Counted from the stretch's first letter, positions 51,769-61,646 are shown. The stretch is DNA of 64,000 bases from Bacteroidia bacterium (GCA_020635905.1 JACJYV010000003.1:372001-436000); one strand, 5' to 3'. Notes: a model not told the origin generated them from the letters alone. Numbers and translations: made by a program.

Positions 51769-54039
51769 TTATTCCGGCTGAAGCACAATCCTTTCCACCC
51801 ATCTTTGATCCCCCGAGCGCAATTCAAGCAGATAAATTCCCGCCGACAATCCCGTAAGATCCAGATCAGATTCACTTCGATCCATGACCAGCTCGCGGCT
51901 TTCCTGCCGCAAAATGGCGCCTTGCAGGGTCAGCAGGCGCAGATGAATCCGGGGAGAGGGCATATTTTGGGTCCGGATACGGAACTTTCCATTCCCGGGA
52001 TTGGGAAATACCCGCACAAAAGCCGCAGGCTTTTGATCGTCCACCGAGACAAAAGGCTGGACCGTAACCGTCTGCGTAGTCGACGCTGAGCATCCGTTAG
52101 GGTCAGTATAGGAATAGGTAATGGTATAAGGTCCGCCCGGACCGGCCAGGGCAGGATCGAAAATATTACCAGAAATACCTGGCCCGGAGAAAAATCCGCC
52201 CGCAGGCATAGCGCTGAGCAGGGTTGATGGATCGTTTTCGAAATAATTGGCATTCAACCCGCTGAAAGTGGGTTGAGGCAGGGCATTCACGGTTACGGTG
52301 GCGGGCACCCGGGGCGAAGAACAGTTCATACCAGGCATCCCGATTTCCCAATCGTAGAAAAAGAAGTAGTAGCTGGGGCCAATGCTTGAATTTTTGATGC
52401 TGAGCACCCCACTTTGAGCATAAGGATAAGCCACTCCCCCATCGTTGCGATACAAATTGGGATTATTGCCCACTCCAAGTTGAAAATTGGTTCCCACGGG
52501 CACCTGAAAATTCAGGTAAACCCGGCTACCCCCGGCAGGGATATAGACATTGGATGAGTGCAGGATGATTCCATTATGGTCGCGCAATTCAATCAGCCTG
52601 TTACCTGCGCCGTTGGCATTCACCCAAACAGATTTAAGCAAAAAGGCCTGATAGGCGTCAAATAGCAGGTAAGGAGAGCTGGTATTTAAAAAATTTCCAG
52701 AACCAAAAGTATTGTCTACTGGCCCCACCTTATAGTTTTGTGCGGGCAGATTCTGGGTAGTTTCCACGTAGTAAGTGGTGGTACTAAACAAAGTGGGCGT
52801 ATAATAGCTGGTGCCGTTGCCCAGGAAATTTCCCCCAACAGGTGCATCATACCAGGCAAAATTGCCGGTACCCAGGGCATGCACGGTGGCTGAATTCCCC
52901 TCACAAACTTCATCGTCAATCGCAGTAGGAGCATTCTGCTGACCTTCAAACTGCACAACCATGGGATCGCTGGTGGCCGTACCACAGCTGGACGTCACGG
53001 TCACGGTGTAAGAGCCCGAAGACGTGGCCGCAATCATCTGGGTAGTGTCGCCCGTGGACCAAACATAGTCTGTGCCAGCATTGGCTTTGAGCCAGACGGT
53101 ATCGTTGTGGCAGACGTGGGTGGGGCCCTGGGGATCAATGATGGCAATGCCCTGACCAGGAGGCAGTTGCTGGGTCAGGGTAATGGGCATCGCAGTCCAG
53201 TTATTCGTTTCGTTGGATTCGAGGAAATAATTGTGGGGATCGACTTCAATCACAATGTAATAATCGCCGTTGCAGGTGCCAGGCGGAATATTGATCCACA
53301 TGCCGTCCAGGTTTTCGTCGTAAATGTCGGTATGGCCCACAGAAATGCCCTGCTCGATGGGGCTGCAATTATACTGTCCGCCACCCAGGCCCCAGTTCTG
53401 GAAATCCCCGTTGAGCAGGATGTTGTTGAGGGAATCGCGGCAATGTCCGTTGTAGAAAGAGCAGGTACCGTAATCCATGAGGCAAAAGCCCACTTTGGCT
53501 CCATCGCCCACGATGGGCCATTTGCGGGGATCGGGTTCATTCTGGTCTTCCACCCGCAGGGTGAAGATGGCCCAATCGTCCACGTGCATGTGGCCGTGCC
53601 CGGGATGGTAAGTCATGGAGCCCGCCCAACGGGTCCAGTAGGACATAGAATTTCCGCTTTTGTGGTAGATTTTCTGGCGGATCAGCTGCTTGGGGGTGCC
53701 CCCGTTGGGACAATTGGCGGGCAGGCTGGTGAAGGTGTCGTTGCCGCAGGTCCACATTTGGACCGAACCCACGGTAAACGGCCCGTGCCCGATATTGGGG
53801 GTGGATCCGCTGAGCCGCAGGCGACCGTTATTGACCCCGTTGCCTGATTGTGAATATTCTGTGGGGCCTCCCAGGTAATTGGCCAGGGCCCAGCCAGAAA
53901 TGGTGATATCGGGCAGAAGGTCGCAATTGGTTTGGGAATTGTCCTCGCACTTGCAGCCAGTGGCATCTGAGGTGGTGCAAGGCTGCGCCATCAATCCCAG
54001 GTGAAACGCCAGCAATGAAAACAGTAAAATATATCTCAC
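51769..54039 (-). CDS. T9SS-secreted lysyl-oxidase-like protein with Ig-like domains (756 aa)
   Basis: The signal peptide is VRYILLFSLLAFHLGLMAQ, initiated by GTG at 54039; another GTG at 54099 is in frame. Residues about 25-300 resemble a lysyl-oxidase domain: MTYHPGHGHMHVDDWAIFTLR (residues about 140-160) has the closely spaced His residues that bind copper in lysyl oxidases, and CSFYNGHCRDS, GISVGHTDIYDENLDG and DYYIVIEVDPHNYFLESNETNN follow as in the family. An Ig-like segment (CHNDTVWLKANAGTDYVWSTGDT), two further domains and a type-A sorting domain (VFPNPGNGKFRIRT to the end) complete it. The next gene starts 16 bp downstream, so they form an operon. Cross-linking of surface or extracellular protein is the inferred role. 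Confidence 0.85.
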   Translation of the reverse strand: MRYILLFSLLAFHLGLMAQPCTTSDATGCKCEDNSQTNCDLLPDITISGWALANYLGGPTEYSQSGNGVNNGRLRLSGSTPNIGHGPFTVGSVQMWTCGNDTFTSLPANCPNGGTPKQLIRQKIYHKSGNSMSYWTRWAGSMTYHPGHGHMHVDDWAIFTLRVEDQNEPDPRKWPIVGDGAKVGFCLMDYGTCSFYNGHCRDSLNNILLNGDFQNWGLGGGQYNCSPIEQGISVGHTDIYDENLDGMWINIPPGTCNGDYYIVIEVDPHNYFLESNETNNWTAMPITLTQQLPPGQGIAIIDPQGPTHVCHNDTVWLKANAGTDYVWSTGDTTQMIAATSSGSYTVTVTSSCGTATSDPMVVQFEGQQNAPTAIDDEVCEGNSATVHALGTGNFAWYDAPVGGNFLGNGTSYYTPTLFSTTTYYVETTQNLPAQNYKVGPVDNTFGSGNFLNTSSPYLLFDAYQAFLLKSVWVNANGAGNRLIELRDHNGIILHSSNVYIPAGGSRVYLNFQVPVGTNFQLGVGNNPNLYRNDGGVAYPYAQSGVLSIKNSSIGPSYYFFFYDWEIGMPGMNCSSPRVPATVTVNALPQPTFSGLNANYFENDPSTLLSAMPAGGFFSGPGISGNIFDPALAGPGGPYTITYSYTDPNGCSASTTQTVTVQPFVSVDDQKPAAFVRVFPNPGNGKFRIRTQNMPSPRIHLRLLTLQGAILRQESRELVMDRSESDLDLTGLSAGIYLLELRSGDQRWVERIVLQPE

Positions 54040-54226
54040 AGGCCTGTGGTTTAAGTGGTCGTGGTAAATTCGATTTCCAGTACGGCCCCCGGTTACCACG
54101 TTTTTAAGTTAGGAAAAATGGGGGAAGGAAGCAATCAAAGCTGCAAGCCTCAGGCTACAAGCTTCAAGAAAATCAAGTACTGACTACTGACCGCTGATAG
54201 CTGAAAGCTGAAAGCTGACCGCCACC

Positions 54227-56068
54227 TCACAATTCCTTCAGGAATTGGGTCAGGTCCTCCTCCGCTTCCAGATTGAGCTTTTTGCGCAGGCGGTATTTGG
54301 CCATTCTGACCGACTGGGCCGATATTTTCCGCAGGTTGGCAATTTCCTTGATCGGGATATCCAGCAAAAACAATTCGCAAAACTCTTTCTCTGCGCGGGT
54401 CAGATCGGGGTACTTTTCAGCCAGCCTTTCTTTGAAATTATTATTGACCTGGTCGGGATGGGTATGTTTTAATTCTGAAATCTGTTCATCACCCGCCTGA
54501 CGCCTGAGATCATTGATCAACCTTCTCAGTTGCATATTGGGGGAAGCAGATTTCAGGATGTCGTCGAGTTGGAGGATGAGGTCCTTCTTGGCCTTGCTGC
54601 GCAACTGCATTTCCAGCGCCAGATCAGTGACGTCGCGGTTTTTAAGCTTCAATTCCTGTTCCAGTTCCTTCTTTTTGAGGGAAGAATTATCCAGTTCCAG
54701 CTGATTGATTTTCTCCCGAAAATCCTTGACCTGTAACTCGGTGCGCTGAAACTGAACCTTATTCCGCAGGGACCAGCCCACCAAAATCAGCAAGGCGAGC
54801 AATAATCCGCCCAAAATGAGGGTAAATCGCAGGGTTTGGCGGGATTTTTCCGCTTCCAGATCGGCATAATTCAATTCATCGTTGAAGCGGTCAGAGGTTT
54901 TTACCAGAAACAGTTCGAGCGCCTTCAGGCGTTTGTTGCTGAGGGTATTGGCTACGCTGTCGTTATAGGCCCGAAACGCTCTCATATCCTCCCAGGCCGC
55001 TTCGTTATCCTGATTGATCAGATCCAGCCTGATCCTGGCCTGATACCAGTATTCCAAGCGCTGGGTGAAGGTTCTGCGGGGGTAAAGCTGCAGTACGGAA
55101 TCCAGACTGGCCATTATCTGCCGGGCTTCCGCAATCTGAGCCAGGCTGGGTTTGGGGTCCCGCAGCAATATCAGGATGCATTTGCCCCCCGCCCAGACCA
55201 GGCGGGGAGGCGCATCCAACTTCAACGCCCATTGATAGGTCAGGTTAAACTGCTCATAGGCCTGGTCCCACTCTTTCTTTTTCTGGTGAATATTGCCCAG
55301 ATTATCCAAAATGGCTGTGTAAAGGGGCTCCTCTACCATATAATCTTTGATTGCACCCAGCGCATGCTGGTAGTAATATTGGGCCGAGTCAAGGTTTCCC
55401 GCCTCCTCAAACCTCCACCCGAGATTATTGAGGCTTGAGGCGTACCAGATGGTGGATGGGTATTCACTGCAATATTCTACCGCCTTGCGGCAATAATAAA
55501 ATGAACTGTCCTGATTCTGCATCTGATTGTGGCAGACAGCCATTTTGGAATATACGTGGAGCAGATTCAGGGGAATCTTCTTTTTTCGCTTTTCATTGAC
55601 TTTCAAGGCCTGGTGCAGGTAGCGGATGGCGTGGTGAGGCGCCCGGGTGCGGACATAGCCGGTGGCCACCCCCAGAAGAAAATACTCCCGCACGGGAGAA
55701 TCCGGGGCAAGTTCTTCAAGCCGGGCAAGTCCAAGGTGAAAATATTCCCAGGCTAAGAAAAAATTATCCCGCTGAAGGGCTTCATTGGCTTCAAATAGTT
55801 TTCTGGAGACAAAAACATACACCCCGTTGGGCTGATTTTCGCACCCCGAGAGAAGATCCAGCAGATCTTCTTTTTCGGAGGGAGAAAACTCTCCCAGGTC
55901 CACAAACAGGTGATCGACCTGATCTGCACAGGGCACTTCCGGGTTTATTTCGGCGGAAGTCCAGGATACAAATTCCCGGATTTCCTCATCCTCCTGACCA
56001 AAAACGCAAACCCGGCTCCCCAAAAGGACCAGAAAAGTCAAGGCGGACACCAGTATTTTCAGTTTCAT
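54227..56068 (-). CDS. Transmembrane TPR regulator with LuxR-like HTH, copy 1 (613 aa)
   Basis: A signal peptide (MKLKILVSALTFLVLLGSRVCVFGQ) is followed by TPR repeats (about 60-360), which would be periplasmic. A transmembrane helix (about 405-430, LILGGLLLALLILVGW) comes next, then a coiled coil (QRTELQVKDFREKINQLELDNSSLKKKELEQ) and a C-terminal LuxR/GerE-like helix-turn-helix (LTRAEKEFCELFLLDIPIKEIANLRKISAQSVRMAKYRLRKKL). This is a one-protein sensor-regulator design common in Bacteroidota. It is divergent from the secreted-protein gene at 56301 and shares its intergenic region. The C-terminal 234 residues differ from copy 2 (59685-61526) at six positions, whereas the TPR parts are much less alike. 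An in-frame TTG at 56074 is a less likely start. Confidence 0.88.
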   Translation of the reverse strand: MKLKILVSALTFLVLLGSRVCVFGQEDEEIREFVSWTSAEINPEVPCADQVDHLFVDLGEFSPSEKEDLLDLLSGCENQPNGVYVFVSRKLFEANEALQRDNFFLAWEYFHLGLARLEELAPDSPVREYFLLGVATGYVRTRAPHHAIRYLHQALKVNEKRKKKIPLNLLHVYSKMAVCHNQMQNQDSSFYYCRKAVEYCSEYPSTIWYASSLNNLGWRFEEAGNLDSAQYYYQHALGAIKDYMVEEPLYTAILDNLGNIHQKKKEWDQAYEQFNLTYQWALKLDAPPRLVWAGGKCILILLRDPKPSLAQIAEARQIMASLDSVLQLYPRRTFTQRLEYWYQARIRLDLINQDNEAAWEDMRAFRAYNDSVANTLSNKRLKALELFLVKTSDRFNDELNYADLEAEKSRQTLRFTLILGGLLLALLILVGWSLRNKVQFQRTELQVKDFREKINQLELDNSSLKKKELEQELKLKNRDVTDLALEMQLRSKAKKDLILQLDDILKSASPNMQLRRLINDLRRQAGDEQISELKHTHPDQVNNNFKERLAEKYPDLTRAEKEFCELFLLDIPIKEIANLRKISAQSVRMAKYRLRKKLNLEAEEDLTQFLKEL

Positions 56069-56111
56069 GGGCAAAAATAGTTCACCACGAAGTTAGCAAA
56101 AGTAGGACGGG

Positions 56112-56158
56112 GTATCTACAGGGGCATCTACAAAGCATCTACAAAGCATTCACAATCG
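56112..56158. promoter_or_regulatory. Phased 11-bp direct repeats, candidate regulator-binding site (module 1)
   Basis: CATCTACAAAG at 56125-56135 is repeated exactly at 56136-56146, continued by CATTCACAATCG, and preceded by a variant GTATCTACAGGGG from 56112. The 11-bp spacing would place each copy on the same helix face. The paralogous module has the matching site at 61570-61604. Confidence 0.65.
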
Positions 56159-56202
56159 CCGATTAACGACCATGCGGGCAGTTTTTTTCGAAAAAAATGT
56201 TC

Positions 56203-56222
56203 TACCATTGTATCGAAACGAT
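56203..56222 (+). promoter_or_regulatory. Conserved 20-bp promoter-like box (module 1)
   Basis: TACCATTGTATCGAAACGAT recurs with one change (TGTG for TGTA) at 61647-61666. TACCATTG resembles the Bacteroidota -7 element TAnnTTTG with one mismatch, and TCGAAACGA is a near-palindrome. The box lies 78 bp after the first exact direct repeat and 79 bp before the ATG; the second module has 77 and 80 bp. Confidence 0.55.
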
Positions 56223-56300
56223 TTAGCAAAGCCATTCTTCAACTTGCGGATAGGAAAGCCGATTTTCCCACATTTCCATCATTTAATTATCCGTATTATT

Positions 56301-59300
56301 ATGAAAACAACCATTAAAACTACTACCCTACTGATCTTATTGCTGATCATTTGGCGCCCGGGATTTTCCCAGATTCAACACACCTACTACGTAGAGGTGG
56401 ACGAGGTTCGCCACAAGACCTATAACATTGCTGATTGCGTGTTCAATCCCTATTGGCCGATTATCTGGCTTATTTCTGATGGAGGGGGATCGGATAATGC
56501 AGAAATAGAGTCGGAATCGAAACTGACCGCCAAAGCCTGGGTCTATGATGATGAAAATTCCACCAAGCAAGGCGGAACCTGTATGAAGAAAACCGGGAGC
56601 TTTAATTCATTTAACAGTTACGGTTCGGGCACCTTTCTGGGCAGCCGAACCAATAATTCCACCATGGTCTATCTTCGCCTGAAGGCCTGGGAGGATGACG
56701 CCGGGGACCGTTGCGATTATGATTTTGGTGATGATTGTTACATTGACGAAACAGCCGGCAATTATCCCATAGAGTTTTTTGAGGCAGTTCCGCCCTCAGA
56801 TACCTTCAACCTTACCCACCAGGGCGGGGACATTTTCGGCGATTCCGACAAAAAGCTTTATGTAAACGTTCGCTGGCACTATTCCGGGAATGATGAACCA
56901 CTGGGGATAGGATGCAAATCCCGGACCATCACCCACGCGGCCGGCCAAATTGCGGTTCAATCAATTTATCTGTACGCCGGGACCAAATACGTTTTTGAAA
57001 CAATTTCCGGGCCGGACAATCTGCTGACCATTTACGCTTCTGATGGTTGCACGGTGTTCAAGCAAAATAACAACGGAGGTACCGGGAATTGGGCCAAACT
57101 TAGCTTTACAGCCACCACTACCGGATGGTATTACCTGGAGAACTCCGAAACCGGACGTGCGCCCCTTTCGGCTTCTTCCAAAATTAAGTACAAAGTCGAC
57201 GATAGCTACAACGGGTACTATGAAGAATTCGGTGACGGTTACTGGCAGGTCTATACCTATGACAATCAGTCCAATCCCAACACCAGAAGCCACAATCAAA
57301 CCGGTGAATTCATTGACAATGCCGCCGGATCCAACCTCAGTTTTGATACCAGAAATGTTTATCCTGACGGTTCCAGTCCCAGCGATGCGCCCAATTATGT
57401 TGGATGCGAGGTTGGACTTGACCTGTATAGTGTGGCCTACAAGCGGACCAATATCCCCTGCGGATACTATTCCCTTGTTTCCACCACGGACAACTTCAAT
57501 TGCAAAATTTTTATGACCGCTGGTTCAACTACTCCGATTTTAAGTGGAACCTTCAATGCAGGGGATACCATCATCAAGCGACAAATTACAAGTAGTCATG
57601 AAGTTACCATTCTTGCCTCAGTCACCCAGGGATCCAAGGGATTTGGGGTGAATTGGTCCACCTATGTGCCGGATGTAGGTACGCTGCCCCCTGCCTTCGA
57701 GATTATCGACAACTCCCAGACCTGCGGCTCCACCAATATTACAGGACGACTGATCAGCGGTAACAGTGGCGTTCGTGGAAACGAAGGAGACTACGCCTGG
57801 TTTCTGGGCTCCTGCGGCGGCCCCCGGCTTGCCACCTCCGGCGGCAACTACACCAGCACCAGCTTCACCACCAATATCAGCGAAACCACCGTCTTCTACT
57901 ACGGCCTGGTGGATCAATGCGAAAATTTGCAAACCGCCTGCATCGCTGAGACGGCTTACGTGGCCCAATTTACCCAGGCGGATGCCGGAGCAGATTTCCT
58001 GGATTGCAATGGCAACCCCACCCTCGATGCCAATACCCCAGAAACCGGAATCGGGACCTGGTCCGTTATTTCAGGCAGTGGAACGTTTGCCAATCCAAAT
58101 TCTCCCACCAGTTCCGTTTCGGCCCTTACCCCCGGAGAAAATATCTTTCGCTGGACCCTCGTAAATGGCACCAACTGCGCAGATTCCTACGATGAAATAA
58201 CCATTCAATCCGGCCCTCCCGGTGACCCCAATGAATTTGGTGATCAGGTATGGAATGTCTATGCCTATGATACCAATGACTGGAACATTCCCGATTCCAG
58301 TTACCAGGGCTATTATATCCATTCCACGCCGGGTTTATCCTACGACACCAGAGACATGTGGGACGCCAACCTGTCTCCCTCAAGTGCCAGTACCTGGTAT
58401 GGCTGTCAGGTTCCAAATGACAACTTTGCCTACGCGTACAAGCGCACCAACTTTGATTGCGGCTATTATGAAATCGTGGTTGAAGGGCATGTCGGTGATT
58501 TAAGGATCAGGGTTAACGGCCAAACCGCCATGACCCACCTGGGCTCAGGCGGTCCCTATGCCCCTTCCTGGACGGGTTTCCTCAAGTCAAATTCAACCGT
58601 GGAGATCATCCAGATCGCCCCGACTGGCTCTTCCTTCCATGAGATTTCCATCAATCTGGTCACCCCTCCGGCCCTGCAAACCGGAAACTTTTCAGCTGCC
58701 ACGGGACTGGATTCCCTTTGCGCCGGTCAGGACGCGGCGTTATACGCCTCGGGCACCACGCCAGCCAATAACGAAGATTTCTACTGGTACAAGGATGGTT
58801 GTGGGGAGACCTATTTAGGGAAAGGTCAATTCAAAACCTTTAGCCAAACCACCACCACCACTTATTACCTGCGGGTGGAAAATGTTTGCCGCTCAGTGGT
58901 TGGTGACTGCGATTCGGTTACGGTGGTGAATATGGTGACCCCGGATGCGGAAGCCGGCCCCAACCAGTATATCAGTGATACCTGTGCCACCACCATGCAG
59001 GCGACTCCAATCGCTTTTGGAACGGGAACCTGGTATTCCCTTTCCGGCTCAGGCGTGATCGTTGATCCAAACAACCCCAACACGGTTATAACTGATCTGG
59101 AACCGGGTAATAACTGGTTCAGGTGGGAGGTAACCTATGGTTCCTGCATCCCGCTCAACGATCAGGTAAACCTTTTCGTTGGCAACAATTCTCCCTGCAG
59201 CAGCGAGGGAGGCGGTTTCTGGAATAAAACCACCCCACAGCCAGAAGTGGCTGTGCAGGAGGCAACCCTGGAGGCCTTTCCCAATCCTTTCCACCAAAGC

Positions 59301-59522
59301 ACCACCCTGCGCTTCTCCACCCCAACGGGCGGCCTGGCCAGTCTGGAAATCTATAATACCAACGGTCAGCAGGTGGCGGCTCTTTTTCAGGGCGAGGCCG
59401 AAGCAGGTCAGCCATATGAGCTGAACTTCGACCCGGGTGACCACAGTGCGGGCATTTACTTTGCCATTCTGCGCACCGCAGATGGCGCAATCCTCAACCG
59501 TAAACTGATTCAGCTGAAGTAG
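56301..59522 (+). CDS. Large T9SS-secreted protein of the duplicated sensor/secreted module, copy 1 (1073 aa)
   Basis: A signal peptide (MKTTIKTTTLLILLLIIWRPGFSQ) is followed by a unique N-terminal region (VEVDEVRHKTYNIADCVFNP...), a PPC-like domain (about 195-290, VFETISGPDNLLTIYA, GWYYLENSETG), and then a module with YKRTNIPCGYY (about 300-400) repeated at about 640-790 (YKRTNFDCGYY; both contain WxVYxYD, DTR and GC). Ig/PKD-like segments (GTWSVISGSGTFANPNSPTSS and GTWYSLSGSGVI) and a type-A sorting domain (FPNPFHQSTTLRFST to the end) complete it. The frame is open from 56172, but the ATG at 56301 gives the signal peptide. Its paralogue begins at 61746. Divergent from the TPR-LuxR regulator; a surface protein of unknown ligand. 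Confidence 0.88.
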   Translation: MKTTIKTTTLLILLLIIWRPGFSQIQHTYYVEVDEVRHKTYNIADCVFNPYWPIIWLISDGGGSDNAEIESESKLTAKAWVYDDENSTKQGGTCMKKTGSFNSFNSYGSGTFLGSRTNNSTMVYLRLKAWEDDAGDRCDYDFGDDCYIDETAGNYPIEFFEAVPPSDTFNLTHQGGDIFGDSDKKLYVNVRWHYSGNDEPLGIGCKSRTITHAAGQIAVQSIYLYAGTKYVFETISGPDNLLTIYASDGCTVFKQNNNGGTGNWAKLSFTATTTGWYYLENSETGRAPLSASSKIKYKVDDSYNGYYEEFGDGYWQVYTYDNQSNPNTRSHNQTGEFIDNAAGSNLSFDTRNVYPDGSSPSDAPNYVGCEVGLDLYSVAYKRTNIPCGYYSLVSTTDNFNCKIFMTAGSTTPILSGTFNAGDTIIKRQITSSHEVTILASVTQGSKGFGVNWSTYVPDVGTLPPAFEIIDNSQTCGSTNITGRLISGNSGVRGNEGDYAWFLGSCGGPRLATSGGNYTSTSFTTNISETTVFYYGLVDQCENLQTACIAETAYVAQFTQADAGADFLDCNGNPTLDANTPETGIGTWSVISGSGTFANPNSPTSSVSALTPGENIFRWTLVNGTNCADSYDEITIQSGPPGDPNEFGDQVWNVYAYDTNDWNIPDSSYQGYYIHSTPGLSYDTRDMWDANLSPSSASTWYGCQVPNDNFAYAYKRTNFDCGYYEIVVEGHVGDLRIRVNGQTAMTHLGSGGPYAPSWTGFLKSNSTVEIIQIAPTGSSFHEISINLVTPPALQTGNFSAATGLDSLCAGQDAALYASGTTPANNEDFYWYKDGCGETYLGKGQFKTFSQTTTTTYYLRVENVCRSVVGDCDSVTVVNMVTPDAEAGPNQYISDTCATTMQATPIAFGTGTWYSLSGSGVIVDPNNPNTVITDLEPGNNWFRWEVTYGSCIPLNDQVNLFVGNNSPCSSEGGGFWNKTTPQPEVAVQEATLEAFPNPFHQSTTLRFSTPTGGLASLEIYNTNGQQVAALFQGEAEAGQPYELNFDPGDHSAGIYFAILRTADGAILNRKLIQLK

Positions 59523-59543
59523 GGTATGAATGGGTAGTGATAA

Positions 59544-59571
59544 GGGCCGCCATTTTGGCGGCCCTTTTTTT
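59544..59571 (+). terminator. Rho-independent terminator of the secreted-protein gene
   Basis: The 8-bp perfect stem GGGCCGCC / GGCGGCCC with an ATTTT loop is followed by a run of seven T. It lies 21 bp after the plus-strand stop codon at 59522, so it ends the transcript of that gene. Confidence 0.92.
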
Positions 59572-59684
59572 ATTGGGTGGCAGTTAGCTGAAGACCTGCA
59601 AAAAGAAGGAATCTGAAATAGTTGGTGGCTACCTGAGCCTGGGAAACAGGCGAAAACATCAGGGAGGTTTACCCAATCGCTTTT

Positions 59685-61526
59685 TCACAATTCCTTCAGG
59701 AATTGGGTCAGGTCCTCCTGCGTTTCCAGATTGAGTTTTTTGCGGAGGCGATATTTGGCCACCCGGACCGACTGGGCCGATATTTTTCGCAGATTAGCTA
59801 TTTCCTTGATCGGGATATCGAGTAGGAACAATTCACAAAACTCTTTTTCGGCCCGGGTCAGATCGGGGTACTTTTCAGCCAGTCTTTCTTTGAAGTTATT
59901 ATTGACCTGGTCGGGATGGGTATGTTTTAATTCTGAAATCTGTTCATCACCTGCCTGACGCCTCAAATCGTTGATCAGTCTTCTCAATTGCATATTGGGG
60001 GAGGCAGATTTCAGAATATCGTCCAGCTGGAGAATGAGGTCCTTTTTGGCCTTGCTGCGCACCTGCATTTCCAGCGCCAGATCGGTCACATCGCGGTTTT
60101 TGAGCTTCAATTCCTGTTCCAGTTCCTTCTTTTTAAGGGAAGAATTGTCCAGTTCCAGCTGATTGATTTTATCCCGAAAATCCTTGACCTGCAATTCGGT
60201 GCGTTGAAACTGAACCTTATTTCGCAGGGACCAGCCCACCAAAATCAGCAAGGCGAGCAATAATCCGCCCAAAATGAGGGTAAAACGCAGGGTTTGGCGG
60301 GATTTTTCCGCCTCCAGATCGGCAAAATTCAATTCGTCGTTGAAGCGGTCAGACGTTTTTACCAGAAACAATTCAAGTGCTTTCAGGCGTTTGCTGCTGA
60401 GGGTAGTGGAAAGGCTGTCGTTATAGTCATAAAAATCAACAAATTGATCCCAGCTTCCGTCAATATCCCCCTGCACCAGATTCAGGCGTATTCTCGCCCG
60501 AAACCATTCTTTTTTGCGCTCAGCAAATAATTGCGGGGAAAATTTATGAATCACTGAATCCATGCGGTGCATGATTTCCTTGGACTGCTCTATTTTCGCC
60601 CTTCCCGGATGTTGGTCCCTGAGCAGCAGCAAAATACACTTCCCTCCTGCCGAGACCAGACGCGGAGGTTTTTGGTATTCAATGGCCCACTTATAAGCCT
60701 GATCAAAGGTGGCGTAGGCCTGGTCAAGATCATTTTTTTTCAGATAGGTATTGCCAATATTGTCCAGAATGGCCGAATACAGTCTGTCAGGGGTAAACTC
60801 CTCTCCTAATTCGTGAAAGGCTTTTTGATAATAATACATGGCTGAATCAAGATTTCCGTCGGTTTCATAATTAAAGCCAAGATTGTTCAGACTGGAAGGA
60901 TACCACACAGTGGACCGGAAATTCCGGCAGTAATCCACTGCTTTTCGACGGTAGTAATAAGAGCTGTCCAGGTTCATCAATTGGTCATGACACTGGGCCA
61001 TTTTGGAATAGACATGAAGCAAATTGAGGGGAATAAACTTTTTTCTCCGCTGATTTACCTTAAGGGCCTGATGCAAATAACGGATCGCGTGGTGGGGAGC
61101 CCGGGTCCGCAGATATCCGGTGGCAACTCCAATCAGGAAGAATTCCCTGAGCGGGGATTCCGGGTCCAGTTCCTCCAGACGGGCCATTCCGAGATGAAAA
61201 TATTCCCAGGCCAAAAAGTAATTATCGCCTCCCAGGGCCTCATTCGCCTCATATAATTTCCTCAAAACAAAAACATAGGCGCCATTGGGCTGATTTTCAC
61301 AGGCTGACATTTGGTCCAGAATGTCACGTTTCTCCCGGCCTGACAATTCCTGAGTCATATTGAAAATCATATCAATTTGCCTGGCGCAGGGAATGTCAGG
61401 GTTAATTTCGGCCAGGGTCCAGGGGATAAAATCATTGACCTCCTCTTCCGGCTGCGCCCGGGCGATTGACCAGTACCCCTGACCTGCCACGAACAAACAC
61501 AGAACCCAAAATATTTTCCATTTCAT
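59685..61526 (-). CDS. Transmembrane TPR regulator with LuxR-like HTH, copy 2 (613 aa)
   Basis: Same architecture as the 54227-56068 protein: signal peptide (MKWKIFWVLCLFVAGQGYWSIARAQ), TPR region, transmembrane helix, coiled coil and C-terminal HTH. From RLKALELFLVKTSDRF to the end (234 residues) only six substitutions separate the two, whereas the preceding TPR half differs at many positions. Nucleotide identity is correspondingly high at the 3' end. Recent gene conversion or selective constraint on the signalling and DNA-binding half could explain this. The ATG at 61526 is divergent from the secreted-protein gene starting at 61746. Confidence 0.88.
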   Translation of the reverse strand: MKWKIFWVLCLFVAGQGYWSIARAQPEEEVNDFIPWTLAEINPDIPCARQIDMIFNMTQELSGREKRDILDQMSACENQPNGAYVFVLRKLYEANEALGGDNYFLAWEYFHLGMARLEELDPESPLREFFLIGVATGYLRTRAPHHAIRYLHQALKVNQRRKKFIPLNLLHVYSKMAQCHDQLMNLDSSYYYRRKAVDYCRNFRSTVWYPSSLNNLGFNYETDGNLDSAMYYYQKAFHELGEEFTPDRLYSAILDNIGNTYLKKNDLDQAYATFDQAYKWAIEYQKPPRLVSAGGKCILLLLRDQHPGRAKIEQSKEIMHRMDSVIHKFSPQLFAERKKEWFRARIRLNLVQGDIDGSWDQFVDFYDYNDSLSTTLSSKRLKALELFLVKTSDRFNDELNFADLEAEKSRQTLRFTLILGGLLLALLILVGWSLRNKVQFQRTELQVKDFRDKINQLELDNSSLKKKELEQELKLKNRDVTDLALEMQVRSKAKKDLILQLDDILKSASPNMQLRRLINDLRRQAGDEQISELKHTHPDQVNNNFKERLAEKYPDLTRAEKEFCELFLLDIPIKEIANLRKISAQSVRVAKYRLRKKLNLETQEDLTQFLKEL

Positions 61527-61569
61527 AGTCTGAAATTAAAAAAACTAAGTTAACAAAACTTTTGCAGGC

Positions 61570-61604
61570 CATATACAAAGCGTATACAAAGCGTTAACAA
61601 TCGG
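61570..61604. promoter_or_regulatory. Phased 11-bp direct repeats, candidate regulator-binding site (module 2)
   Basis: CATATACAAAG (61570-61580), CGTATACAAAG (61581-61591) and CGTTAACAATCGG (61592-61604) form a tandem with 11-bp period. It corresponds to CATCTACAAAG x2 plus CATTCACAATCG at 56125-56158. TACAAAG and ACAATCG are the shared cores. Confidence 0.65.
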
Positions 61605-61646
61605 CCTAAAACGGCAATTGATGCGGTTTTTATGAAAATTTCCTTT

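Noticed and set aside
53107..53847. Plus-strand open frame of 246 aa
   Set aside because: It is antisense to the lysyl-oxidase-like gene, which carries the His-rich family motif and a sorting domain.
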